Assembly (NCBI GenBank): GCA_014529385.2
Contig: CM043963.1
Span: 96,922,412 to 96,982,411, forward strand
Direction: 5' to 3'
Source: Adiantum capillus-veneris
Taxonomy: Eukaryota; Streptophyta; Polypodiopsida; Polypodiales; Pteridaceae
DNA length: 60,000 nucleotides
Under the pieces are notes generated by a model, which saw only the letters and a program-made list of their open reading frames with translations, searched no databases and was not told the origin of the DNA. Below are positions 34,640 to 46,484 of the stretch, piece by piece (the first letter of the stretch is position 1; every line of letters begins with the position of its first letter). The position numbers and the translations under genes were made by a program.

Positions 34640-34751
34640 GCTCTCTCTCTCTCTCTCTCTCTCTCGTAGTTTCCCGGCCGCCCTCTGATCTGTGAAGCCG
34701 CCATGCAACCCTCATCAGACTTGTGGCGCTCTCTCTCTCTCTCTCTCTCAT
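34640..34751. repeat. CT microsatellites
   Basis: Two CT runs (about 34644-34665 and 34730-34749) within the CT-rich part of the LARD-like interior. Confidence 0.85.
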
Positions 34752-37550
34752 GTCGGACACAATAGTGGTGTGTACCTTCCAACATGTAGCCCACTATCGC
34801 TCTCTCCTTATTTAGTGGTAGACCACCCACCCAGCAGTTCCACTGGACATCTTCAACCCCACCAACTCCCCCCACTGGCGCTACTGACTCTCATGCCATG
34901 CAACTCCTCGAACTGCAGCTCTCTCTCACTACAACCGCCTCTCTCAGGCCATGCAAATCACAGCCTCTCAATGCTCATGCATCGACTCCCAATCTCTCTC
35001 TTTCTTTCTCTGTCTCTTGCCGCCACCTGGAATCAGTCTCTCTCTTCTCTCTTTTGTTTGACGACTGCTGCAAATACTCTCGGAGCCATGTGTTGCCCAG
35101 CATCCTTTCTCCATCAACCTCTACCATCAATCTATTTCTCTCTCTCTCTTCCCCCTGCGTTCTGCAGCAGCAGCAACACCCTCCGTCCCCTTCTCCTCTT
35201 CCACAGTTCGCGTGCTACTCGCAGCGGCTTCCTTCCCTTGATATCCTCTCCCAGACGTGCCGACTTGGCAGGATCCACCCCTCCACCTTTCGCAGTACTC
35301 TTTACAACAGACAGCTCTTCGGCTCTGCACCTTGCTCAACTCCCTCACACGAACAAATCCGCCTCTCTCTACAGTCTGCATGTCTCTCTACAGTCTGCAT
35401 GTGCTCCAGAGTACCTTTGTGAAGCATGGCAATCCCCTATTACACACACACGCTTGTACTCGCAAGAGGCAAGAGAGAGAAAGATGCAGCGCAGACGCAG
35501 TAACACAGCTACAACCCCCTCGTTCCAGGCTCGTTGACCTTTGGACTATAGCACCATGTCCCTGACTCTAAAGTGTCCACACTGCAGTTTTTTGCCCACG
35601 CAATTTTCTGTGAAGCAAGCTATTGGGGGGGCTCTAAATAAGAGGGGGCATGTTCGTCACGCTTGTCAATATGATAGACAACGAGACACTTTAAATTTTC
35701 TTCACCATAGGTGATCCCATTGATGTCAACAGTCAATGCAAAAACCCGTGCATGAATCAACAGCATCAGTCGTTCAAAGTTCTCGCCACGATGTCACACG
35801 ATTGAACTACGAGGCAAGGCGAGACACGGGGATATGTCATGGTGAAATTATACAATGATCTTCAATACCCCACTCTGCCATTCACTTCCAAGCTGTCTTG
35901 ATTTTACTAACCCAAAAACCCTTGCTGCTTAATTTTTTGGGATCATTTCCACTCGATGATGATCTCATAGGCATATAACTTAGTAACTCTCACGATTTAG
36001 AGCTCCACACTAGTCAGTTCAATCCTTGCGACCTACTCTTTGAATTGTTCTGGGACATCTATTAAGACGCGTTCGACATTGGCCCACACACAAGAAAAAG
36101 TGATACGTATATTTAATCTCCAGTCTCACTCGAATTATCGTGATGATTAACAAAGTCGATCATCGATCATGCCCAACATATTGGCAATGTGCCTTTTGCA
36201 AGACACTCCCGAGGTAGCAAAGTAACGCACGATAATCAACACACAGGATTTTATTTCCATGACTATATTTTTCATTGTGCATAAACTCTTTATTTCTCTC
36301 TCTATCTCCCCCTGGACAACTATTTACATTGGCGGATATGGGTGAGCGATCGTTGCAATACTTTTTGGAGCAGCTCGCCATCCTTAGTAAATGTTTCTTT
36401 TAGCGTTTATTATTTTGTTTCCAAACATTGGATTAGATTCACAAGGATTGTATCAGATTGTATCAGTTTGGCCTCTTATTTCATTTCGGCATTTTGAAGA
36501 CTGTTAATATAACATTTCATTTCATCTCTCTCTTCACAACCCCCGACCACCTTGTTATGTTTTGGTCATTGACATCAATAATGTTGTAATTTTGACAATT
36601 GAAACATATATTTGTATAATAATACAATAATTATATATACATATATATTTATTAGAAAAAAAGACATTAAACTAAAGTATATAGTGAATAAATGGTATAC
36701 TAACTGGAATATATATATATATATATACTAATCAAGATGTGTGCGTTCTATTCATGATATCGACAGTGCTTATTGTCCAACAACGTACATAAGGATCGTG
36801 GTTTGTATCAATCGCTAGCAAATGTTCATTCATCATTTGATGTTATTGAATGTTATGCACACATATCCATAGTAGAAATTTGCATAAATTACAAATTTTG
36901 GGGATTTTTTTTTCCCTCTTTAAATGGCTCATTCTACACCTACTACTTGCATTGGTCAATCCTTCTAACCTTATGTTCTTTTATTTTTTCACAATTTTAC
37001 GGCTCCATACCATCATCTGAACCACCCCATTTTCGACTTTATTGTAATTAGCACACCATTAAGGACGCAAGTGTTTTCAGTATACCATTTACATGAATCC
37101 TCTCTTTGTTTTGCAAAATTATTTTAACCCTTTTTGCTTGGTACTTATTTGGTTATGCATACTAATCCTCTCGTACAATATGTCATTCATGAAAACCAAT
37201 GCAGGTACGCATACTTCTCTAAACTCGTTTCTATATCGCATCGCTCAATCACTATTTCTTCACCAAAATTTTACATATTCAATTTCTCAATGTAGTTTAC
37301 ATTCCAGAAACTCATTTAATTTTCAATAGAAAATACATTGCTACGGTCAAGGCTTACTACTTGCATGTTATGACATTTTATTGCCATGATTATTCATTAG
37401 CTATGCAGCTCGTCATTTGAGCCAGGGTGCTCGGGGATATTGAACCACAGTTTGTAAGTGCTTTCCTACTGGAACATACTCTAATTTGGTGTCAAATAGG
37501 TAACAAATTTTTTCTTCGTATGCCTTGCTTGGTCCAGTGGTCCCATGCAC

Positions 37551-37725
37551 ACCGATTCGCCGATTTACGTAGTGTGTACATACTCATCTTGGTGCATATT
37601 CGCCGATTTAGGCAGCACATTGATAAAATGCAGATTCATGAATTTTAAACAATATCAAATGCAGATTCCCCGATTTAGGCAGCACGTCTTCTTGGTGTAG
37701 ATTCGCCGATTTAGGCAACACCAAT
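37551..37725 (+). repeat. Four spaced copies of ATTCGCCGATTTAGGCAGCA
   Basis: Related words start near 37554, 37599, 37665 and 37703: GATTCGCCGATTTACGTAG, TATTCGCCGATTTAGGCAGC, GATTCCCCGATTTAGGCAGC and GATTCGCCGATTTAGGCAAC. Spacing is irregular (about 45, 66 and 38 bp) and the sequence between copies differs, so this is not a simple tandem array. Confidence 0.8.
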
Positions 37726-38148
37726 CACAAAATCATGTTGCAGTGGCTGGCCACCACTGTAATTGGTATGATTTTGTTACCCGGGTATAGAATGAAAGTG
37801 ATTTGGATTTGGACTTACATTGTGGAATTGGAATTGGATTGGGATTTGGTATCTAATGATTACTTTATCACGACAGTGTTTATGTGAGGAGACTCGACAT
37901 TATGAGATTGATAATGAGTGTGACCAATGATATCCTGATTCATCACGGTATGGCATATATTGCTTATTCTAGTGGTATGGGACACTAGAATAGGTAGTAT
38001 GTGGATGACAGTAGGTATAAGCTAATGTCGTTTAGTTTCATAAATTTTTCTTTTATTATGTGATGTTTTTGACACAACATACTAATCACTGTTTTTGACA
38101 AGTATTGTTTGCAGATTATTTCTTTACAACTGAGGACAGTTGCTTTCC

Positions 38149-38160
38149 AACGGAGAGATA
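38149..38160 (+). promoter_or_regulatory. Polypurine tract of the LARD-like element
   Basis: AACGGAGAGATA directly precedes the second LTR start TGTTATAG. Confidence 0.6.
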
Positions 38161-38649
38161 TGTTATAGAATTGATATTTTATTAGCTATTGCAGCTGACA
38201 GGTGGTAAGAGCATCAGCAGATAATGGATTATGTAGAAGGATGTTACATTTTATGTATACTTGATTATTCAAGTGCTCTTTGTGAGCTTTGGCCAATTAT
38301 GTCCGGCCGGCCAGTTTGTACTCACTTTGACCACTCAAGAATCTATAAATTAAATACGTGCAAGAGGAAAATGGTCACTCTTGCACAAGGGGATATTGCA
38401 CCCAGTGTCCGTCTTATTCTTCTCACCTCTCCTCTCTTCTCTCTCGCCGTGCCGGCATAGCACTCCATTCTAGGAGGTGCGCCTGCACGCGCTCTCTTGC
38501 CCTCTCCCGATCTTTGTCTCTCTCGTATTGCGTATGGCTCGGAGTACGTGCACTGATGTTTTTCAGGTACATAGTTTTGTCGATTTATGGCTTGCTATGT
38601 GCTATTTCGATCGTATTTTGGAGGGCTCTCCACGCTCCCGTTTATAGCA
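38161..38649 (+). repeat. 3' LTR of the LARD-like element
   Basis: 489 bp, same ends as the first LTR. Satellite resumes with AGAATGGCCAAATGG at 38650. Confidence 0.9.
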
Positions 38650-40325
38650 AGAATGGCCAAATGGTGGATCCAGGAGACACCAACAATTGGAGCCACATTT
38701 CAAGCCTTTGTTATAATGGCCAAGTGGTGGATCTTTGATGCTCCTACTTCCCAATTCTTAGTCTAAATGGCCAAGTGGTGGATCTAGGATCTACTTGACC
38801 CACAAACATTGTGTAAAATATACAAGTGTTATCGTGGTCAAGTGCTGAATGCACCTACCTTTAAGACATGGCTAGAATGGCCAATTGGTAGATCTAGGAG
38901 ATACCTTCAATTGGATCCACACTTCAAGCCTTCATTATAATGGCCAAGTGGTGGATCTTTGATGTATCTAATTCCCAAATTTTAGTCCAAATGGCCAAGT
39001 GGTGAATCTAGGATCTACTCATCCCACATACATTATGTGAAATTACCATCGTTATGATGACCAAAGGTTGAATGCACCTAACTTTTGGACATGTTTAGAA
39101 TGGCCAAGTGGTGCATCTAGGTGACACCAACAATTGTATCTACAATTCAAGCTTTTGTTATAATGGCCAAGTGCTAGATCTTTGATGCACCTACTTACTA
39201 ATACTTACTCTAAATGGATAATTGGTGCATCTAGGATCTACTCATCCCACAACATTGTGTAACATTACAAGTGTATTGTGACCAAGCGTTGAATCCACCC
39301 AAGTGGTGGATCTAGAAGACGCCATCAATTTGATATACATTTCAAGCCTTGGTTATAATGGCCAGGTGGTGGATCTTTGATGCACCTACTTCCCATTGTT
39401 TAGTCTAAAAGGCCAAGTGGTGGATCTAAAATATACTCATCGAACAAACATTGTGTAAAATTACAAGTGTTATGATGGAGAAGTTTTGAATGCACCTGCC
39501 TTTAAGACATGGCTAGAATGGCCAAGTGGTGTATCTAGGAGATACCAACAATTGGATCCACACTTCAAGCCTTCATTCTAATGGCCAAGTGGTGGATATT
39601 TGATGTTTTTTATTTCCAAATTTTTGTCTAAATCGCCAAGTGGTGGACCTAGGATCTACTCATCCCACAGATATTGTGTAAATTTACTAGTGTTATGATG
39701 GCCAAGTGTGGAATGCACCTAACTTTAAGACATGCTTAGAATAGCGAAGTGGTGGATCTAGGTGACACCAATATTGTATCTACAGTTCAAGCCTTTGTTA
39801 TAATGGCCAAGTGGTGGATCTTTGATGCCCTACTTACCAATGCTTACTTCAAATGGACAAGTGGTGGATCTAGGATCTACTCATCGCACAAACATTGTGT
39901 AAAATTACAAGTGTTATGATGGCCAAGTGTTTAATCCACCTAACTTTAAGACATGGTTAGAATGGACAAGTGGTGGATCTAGGAGACACCAACGATTGGA
40001 TGCACATTTCAAGCCTTTGTTTAATGGCCAAGTGGTGGATCTTTGATTCACCTATTTCCCAATTCTTAGTGTAAATGGCCGAGTGGTAGATCTAGGATCT
40101 ACTCATCCCACTACCATTATGTAAAATTACAAGTGTTATGATGGACAAATGTTGAATGCACCTAGCTTGAAGACATGCTTAGAATGGCCAAGGGGTGGAT
40201 CTAGGAGACACCAACAATTGGATCCACATTTCAAGCCTTTTTTATAATAGTCAAGTGGTGGATCTTTAATGCACCCATCTTTTAAGGCTTGGTTAGAATG
40301 GACAAGTGTTGGATCTAAGATGGAT
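38650..40325. repeat. Satellite block 4
   Basis: The array continues in register after the LARD-like element (monomer types as in the second part of the higher-order repeat). The last monomers (from about 40140) become more diverged and shorter. Loose single cores such as GAATGGACAAGTGTTGGATC trail into the gene upstream region. Confidence 0.9.
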
Positions 40326-40610
40326 ACAATCTTGAAAATTTATCTCTAATGGTTTAATTTAAAGGATTCAAGATAACCTACCTTGACAAAATTATTCTAG
40401 ATGATTTATGGGATCTAGGATACACCTACATTGGCTATCAAATGTCTCAATTGGATAAATATTTTGAGTTTAGAATCTAAAACTTTTGAAGAGTGTAATT
40501 AAAATGTTATGTGTCAATTTAATTTATATACTTTCAAAGTGTTATTACATTCAATGTGTCATTATAGACTCTAACTAGTTATTTGTGTTTTCTTCGATTT
40601 CAGAGAAGAA
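40326..40610 (+). other. Upstream region of the SET-domain gene
   Basis: It is AT-rich and contains faint satellite cores at its left end. A pyrimidine tract ending TTTTCTTCGATTTCAG (AG at 40602-40603) lies eight bases before the ATG. This suggests an intron in the 5' untranslated region whose donor would lie upstream, possibly in the satellite. Confidence 0.5.
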
Positions 40611-41790
40611 ATGGCTCAAAAACGAAAATCTGTGATTGTTCCTATTAATATTGACTTTCCAAGTGATGATAAGAGAAAATGGTACTGAGACGTTTATGGA
40701 GTGCAAGGTGCACAATTTCATAAAGTGCATGTCTTTGTGGCTAGTAACAAAGATGAAAATAGATTTGATGATCTAGCGCAGGTAGTCTCTGCAAGTGTTT
40801 CAACAGTTGAAGGACATCCTGACATTGATTGCATTAACATTGGGATACCTAGAAATATTGAGTACCAACTATTGGCAAAGTCCTATGTCGTTGAAAAAAT
40901 AGTCAAAGACAAGGAAGAGACAATGTTTTCACGAGGTTGGGATGTTAATGAAGATCTATTTGATATCATTGTAGATAGGATACAAGATACAATTATTATT
41001 GATTTGAAAGGCAAGCAAGTGAAGAATAAGAAATCAATTAAGAAGACCACAACCAAAAAGGCAAGGGGTTGTTACAACAGCTGGTGTTTTAAATGTAGAT
41101 AAGGCCATTTTGAGATCAAAGGATACAAGCAATCAACCTTTATTAAGGTTTATGGAGCCTGATTGCTTAGAGAACGAGGTCCAAAAAGCAAAGAAGAGTG
41201 CTACAGGAGGCATGGAAAAGTATTCGGCATACTTCCCTTTCAAGTATAAGGAATACGAGATTCTCGTCACTAATTGTTTTCTTGCTCCTGATCATTATAA
41301 TTGGCGTCAGCTAAAACTTGATCAAGTACAAAATTGTATGCTCTTCTTTGGAGCAAGTGCAAATCGGCCTTCATCATGTGCTTATCTAATTCCTGTAAAG
41401 AATTGTGGCCAAAAGTCTGGAGTTCCAATGACACATACTGAGGTAGAAGAAGAAAGACTTGTTGACTACAAGTTTTGGATAATTGATGGACAACACTAAA
41501 TTTATGCAGCCAAAATGTTAAGATTTCAAGAAATGAAAAAGGATGGTGGCTCCCAAGATCTAATACAAGTTTATGAGAAAAGAAAGGCCAGGATTGTTGT
41601 AGATCCATCCCCACAAGTTGCAACAGCCATATCAACCATAACAAATGAGGAGTCCAAGGAGCTATATGTTAAGCAACCTTACAGTGACATTCTCAAGCAT
41701 CTTCGCAGTCAGTGGTGGATATTTCAAAAACGCCCATCACGTCCAAAAATTGGTGAAAAGGAAGGTGCAGAATCTCGCACACCTTGGGAT

Positions 41791-41876
41791 GTAAGTTTTC
41801 TTTTTCTTTCTCCTTCGTGGTTATATAATGATAAAACAACTAAATTTCTTAGATTTAATTTGTTTTGGTTTTGCAG
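41791..41876 (+). other. Intron in the SET-domain gene
   Basis: Donor GTAAGT follows ACACCTTGGGAT, and acceptor TTGGTTTTGCAG precedes AAATTTCTTAAAATGG. Removing these 86 bases joins TPWD to KFLKMARIS in phase. An intact intron argues that this is a chromosomal gene copy and not a processed retrocopy. Confidence 0.8.
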
Positions 41877-43260
41877 AAATTTCTTAAAATGGCAAGGATT
41901 TCTGTTGGTGCATCATTCATCACCAAACAAGCTCATATCGTCACTTACTCTGATCATATTTATGATCCATGGGGCTGAAGATCATACAGCAATTAGAGAG
42001 AGAGAATAAGAAGCCAACGGTCACAGCTTTTAGATATTTGTGTGGTCTAGATGAAGATGAAGTAGAAAATATTCAGACAGAAATAGAGAGTGGAATGATT
42101 GTTATGTCTAAGGGTGCAAAGGATACACCAGGTGTAATGGACATGACCGATCGTATCAAGCAACTGAAACAAGATCGAATTATTCAAGATGAGTTGCTTG
42201 AGCAATTCAATTTGCTCAATGAGGAGAATCCATGTGAAAATTGGGAGAAGCTTTTTACCACATACAACATTAATGATGTTGTTTACTCCCATTTCTTGAC
42301 ACTCTGTGATACTTGGCTGACATCACAACTACACCGTGGTACAAATAAGATTGATTTTCCTGAAGAGGCAAGAAAATATATCCAATAGACGATCAACATT
42401 GTGAAAGACAAAGCAGATTCATCTATAGATCTTCCATGGTCTATATATGTTGTCAGTCTTCAAATGGAGGGAAGATCTTACTTAGAGAGCCATCTAAACA
42501 ACCCTATCCCTATAGGATTGTGTATCTTGGACAACACACGTGATTTGGAGAGAAGTCTACAATGGTCAACTGAAAGATTCAAAAATCTCATGGAATTATG
42601 GCTATTGCAAGTGGGTCAACAGAACCACAATAGGTGATCCTTTCTTTTTTGAATAATAAAGACTATGTGCAGTTACAGTCTGTTTTGCAAAGGATGACAA
42701 ACATGGTCAAAATACAATTTGTTGGGGCATTGCACAATGTGAAGCATTTGGAATTTATTGGTGCTATAGAATTCTTCACCACACTTGTGTTCTTGAGCAA
42801 GGGAGATACCTTTGAGGGACTTCTTAGTTCTTCAAATCCAGGGACAGAATCCATAATACTAGATGTAGGACACCTTGATCTAGATTTTGGAAGTGTGAGT
42901 CAATTGTCAGATGTCGAGTTTCTACAACTCAAGAAGGAGCTAAAAATCAAGCAATGCATTCAAAAGTATTTCAAAGAAGATTTAAAGCTTATTGACATGT
43001 TCAATGATGGCTACATAACAGAGTTGGGACTCAAGCAAAAAAGGCAAGTATTATGCCTTGTGGACAATATTGACAACCAAAGAAAGCTTAAAACAAGACT
43101 TTTGAGCTTTGCAAATCAGCATGATGATGTCCAAAAATGGGCAAAAATTCAAAGTGATCAATTAGATCACCCATTGATGACCAAGGAGTATCGAATATGG
43201 TAGGAGCATCAACAAGTGAGACACCCATATCAATTACAGACTTTTCGACCCTTGAAGCAA

Positions 43261-43664
43261 GTATGAGCTAAGCTTCTATACCCACTTGTCATGTAATTAA
43301 GCTTTTTATTTTGAAATAAGTTTCATATCATTTTTTAAACATTAATGATAGTTTCATCATGTATAATGTCAAGTATATTAATCATTAATTTAAGATCTTT
43401 AACTTTAATTATGCTCAAAAGTATCATGCAGTGAATTTTTTCTTAATAGTTTAAAATTGTAGGAAAGATAAATCATTACTTATTACATCAATAATTTGAA
43501 GTAACATATCTACTAAAAAATATTTTAATTTAAATTGGTATACAAAAAATTGATTCTTTACTACGTTGAATTGATACTTTGTGACATAAAAAACTTAACT
43601 AAAACATATAGTCTACAACGTTTGACATTTTTTAACCAAAATATGTTAAACATTTTTACTGCAG
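43261..43664 (+). other. Intron before the SET-domain exon
   Basis: Donor GTATGA follows TTGAAGCAA at 43260; acceptor TTTTTACTGCAG ends at 43664. Splicing 404 bases joins DFSTLEA to NSRMIRDIKRQC in phase, linking the long upstream protein to the SET exon as one gene. Confidence 0.65.
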
Positions 43665-44220
43665 ACTCAAGAATGATAAGAGATATTAAAAGACAATGTC
43701 TTTCACATTATGTGTGGCATGACGATCCTCTTGGTATACAAAATTTTCCCATTCCAAAGGATAAAGTCTTTGAGATAAGTGGTATTATCTTTGAAGTACG
43801 AGCGTCCAATACACAAGGAGCTGGTTATGGGCTTTTTGTGCATACACATCTTCAAAAAGGTATGACTATTCTCCATTATGGCGGTGATAAGTATTTCCAT
43901 GATACTTGGAAGAAGGTGTGCAAGATATCTCCAAGGGCATCTAGGTACTCACTTCTGGAGGATCCAAATGTCAATTGTGTGGACGATGAGATATATATTG
44001 TTGGTGATGTAGAAGATGGAAATTTGGCAGGATATATAAATAGTACTCATGGTCTAAGTACGAGCCCAAATGTATGTTATACTTTTGATCCCAATTTTCC
44101 ACCTTGGCATAAAGCCATTACAACACATATTAGCTTGATAAATATGGCTATGTTTGTGTTGAAACCCTACGCCACATAGAGAGTGGTGAAGAGATTCTTG
44201 TAGAATATGAATTTACCTGA
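43665..44220 (+). pseudogene. SET-domain exon
   Basis: This exon codes for the methyltransferase fold: a pre-SET-like lead with CLSHYVWHDDPLG, the AdoMet-binding GAGYGLF, a VEDGNLAGYINSTH segment in place of RFINHS, PNVCY, and the catalytic-tyrosine end GEEILVEYEF. A frameshift lies between about 44130 (ITTHISLIN) and 44160; the conserved end LRHIESGEEILVEYEF is in the +1 frame and stops at 44218-44220. SET proteins of this kind methylate lysines, but the NHS motif is altered, so activity would be doubtful even before the frameshift. Confidence 0.78.
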
Positions 44221-45324
44221 CATCATTCAAATCTCATGATAAAGTCCCTTATATGAAAGTTATTGATAATCTATTTGAAACCAACTCATTACTGAGTATG
44301 TATCATGATAAACACCCTGGGTTGTGATGGCATTGCCATGTTATGCAATGAATACTTGATTTCATAAACAAATATGTTCCTAAAGTGCTATCCATAGAAT
44401 TTCACAAGATTTTTGGAGCTTGCAAAATAATGCTCTATTTCAAAGTTCATGTACCATGTTAAACATAATCCATACAAGAATTTGTATCTCCATTGTACAT
44501 ATTTTATCAGAGCATAAACTTATGCAGTAGTTCATTTTGAATGCATTTTTCAAATTGTACCATTAAGAATATCCCAATAGTGGATTTTGGATGTACCAAA
44601 CCTTATGGATCTCTATGTTTCAATAGGGCATATATTATACAAGTGGTGGATCTTATGGTCCTCTATAACTCAATAGATCTTGGCTTGGACAAGTGGAATG
44701 AAAAGGTAGTGAATCTAGGATGCATTTTTTCTCTTACACCACCATGTTTAGAATGGTCTTGTGATAGATCTTGGATGCAGCAAACCTTCCTTAATCTGTT
44801 TCAAAAGGGCAAGTACTAAATACAAGATGCAGGTTTCCTTCTCACATCTTGCTCAAAGTGGCTTGGTGGCGGATTAAGATTTTCCTTACTCTTCAACAAG
44901 AACTTGAACACAAAATCTCCAAGTGATGCATCTAAGAAACAATATGTGTTCTATAACTTTTTAGAATGGAAAAGTGGTAGATCTAAAATGGAACAAAGCT
45001 TCTATAAGTTGTTAAAAATAGTCACTTATTGTGGATCAAGGATGTGATAAGTGGTGAAAAATGTTTGTGATGGATTTAGAATACACTCACACTGACAAAA
45101 TCCATTAAGGTTGGCCAAGTGGTGGACCTTGGATGGATGGGCAGTTCAACAACTATGATTCAATCTTTGATTGAGCTAGTATCTACTCTTCCATGATTTC
45201 TAGATTGGCCAAGTGGTGGATCTAAGATGAGTACTAATCTTCCACAACATTATTTGATTCAATATATAGGATGCACACCAACATTCAAAACTTCATTAGA
45301 ACGACTTTTATTTTATTTAGGATG
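44221..45324. other. Decayed satellite monomers and a duplicated flank
   Basis: Downstream of the SET exon, widely spaced cores such as AAGTGGTGGATCTTATGG, CTTGTGATAGATCTTGG and GCCAAGTGGTGGACCTTGG keep the satellite rhythm, but the sequence between them has drifted. The segment 44931-45205 recurs at 46484-46755, and 45211-45324 recurs at 47780-47895. No gene. Confidence 0.7.
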
Positions 45325-46484
45325 CAACAATTGGATCCATAATTCAAGCCTTCGTTATAATGGCCAACTGGTGGACCTTTGATGTATTTAATTTCCAATT
45401 CTTTGTCTAAATAGCCAAGTGGTGGATCTAGAATCTACTCATCCCAGAAACATTGTGTAAAATTGCAAGTGTTATGATGGCCAAGTGTTGAATGCACCTA
45501 ACTTTAAGACATGGTTAGAATGGCCAAGTGGTGGATCTAGGAGACATCAACAATTGGATCCACAATTAAATCCTTTGATATAATGGCCAAGTGGTGGATC
45601 TAGGATCTACTCATCCCACAAACAGTGTGTAAAATTACAAGTGTTATGATGACCAAGTGTTGAATGCACTTAGCTTTAAGACATGGTTAGAATGGCCAAG
45701 TGGTGGATCTAGGAGACACCAACAATTGAAGCCACATTTCAAGCCTCCGTATAATGCCCAAGTGGTGGATCTTTGAGGCACCTACTTCCCACTTCTTAGT
45801 ATAAATGGCCAGGTGGTGGATCTATGAGCTACTCATCCCACAAACATTGTGTAAAATCACAAGTGTTATTATGGCCAAGTGTTGAATGCACCTAACTTTA
45901 AGACATGGTTCGAATGGCCAAGTGGTGGATCTAGGAGACACCAACAATTGGATCCACAATTCAAGCCTTTCCTAAAATGGCCAAGTGGTGGATCTTTTAT
46001 GCACCTACTTCCCAATTCTTAGTATAAATGTCCAAGTGGTGGATCTAAGATCTACTCATCCCACAAACATTGTGTAAAATTATAAGTGTTATGATGTCCA
46101 AGTGTTGAATGCACCTAACTTTAAGACATGGTTAGAATGGCCAAGTGGGGATCTAGGAGACACCAAAAAATGGATCCACAATTCAAGACTTTGTTATAAT
46201 GGCCAAGTGGTGGATCTAGAATCTACTCATCCCACAAACATTGTGTAAAATTACAAGTGTTATGATGGCCAAGTGTTGATTGTACCTAACTTTCAGACAT
46301 GGTTAGAATGGCCAAGTGGTGGATCTTTGATGCACATACTTTCCAAGTCTTAGTCTAAATGGCCAAGTGGTGGATATAGGATCTACTCATCCCACAAACA
46401 TTGTGTAAAATCACAAGTGTTATGATGGCCAAGTGTTGATTGCACCTAACTTTAAGACATGGTTAGAATGGCCAAGTGGTGGAT
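45325..46484. repeat. Satellite block 5, without higher-order structure
   Basis: About six consecutive monomers are alike and are either about 221-223 bp or about 172 bp, the short ones lacking the 50-bp second subunit. Starts of the GTGTTGAATGCACC subunit are near 45486, 45657, 45878 and 46101. The mixed-type order of blocks 1-4 is absent, so this block has evolved separately. Confidence 0.88.

Larger units (their letters stand above)
33599..38160 (+). other. Interior of the LARD-like element
   Basis: Near 33636 a frame reads MVSVTHSEPSTFQLITHLDY, then after stops SSWASIK and LMYVFF, loosely like the copia gag LDxxNYxxWxxxM block; this may be a gag vestige. From 34258 to 35565 a CT-rich stretch with microsatellites has several overlapping plus-strand open frames (up to 281 residues of Ser, Leu, Thr and Pro) caused by composition. 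AT repeats lie at about 36630-36730. A dispersed short repeat occurs at 37551-37725. I recognise no protein domain. Confidence 0.6.
33097..38649 (+). mobile_element. Non-autonomous LTR element (LARD-like), 5.55 kb
   Basis: Two directly repeated 489-bp LTRs (33097-33585, 38161-38649) start TGTTATAG and end TAGCA. Target words AGATT (33092-33096) and AGAAT (38650-38654) differ by one base and lie in a satellite monomer that normally reads TTAGAATGGCC. A copia-like primer site follows the first LTR and a purine tract precedes the second. The 4575-bp interior has no polyprotein, only a faint gag-like vestige near 33636. This matches the description of large retrotransposon derivatives, which depend on proteins of a relative. 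LTRs differ at about 24-25 sites by eye, near 5 percent. Confidence 0.88.
40611..44220 (+). pseudogene. Multi-domain gene with DGQH/ParB-like region and C-terminal SET domain, broken
   Basis: The ATG at 40611 opens MAQKRKSVIVPINI. Similarity of style and continuous coding run through frames at 40701-41102, 41065-41499, 41515-41790, 41877-41968, 41969-42388, 42389-42637, 42634-43203, a short piece to 43260, and 43665-44220. Two clean introns (41791-41876, 43261-43664) join blocks in phase. The first half has EKIVKDKEETMFSRGWD and WIIDGQH followed by a stop then IYAAKML, like the split motifs of ParB/DGQHR-type proteins. The end is a SET domain: GAGYGLFVHTHLQKG, YINSTHGLSTSPNVCY, then after a frameshift GEEILVEY. 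In-frame stops at 40686, 41497 and 42386 and about four frameshifts show it is dead. The family is unknown to me; SET is firm, the ParB-like call is inference. Confidence 0.7.

Noticed and set aside
34258-35565. Several overlapping plus-strand open frames of up to 281 residues
   Set aside because: They occupy all three frames of a CT-rich tract and are made of Ser, Leu, Pro and Thr runs from microsatellites. There is no domain, no intron signal and no codon bias visible.
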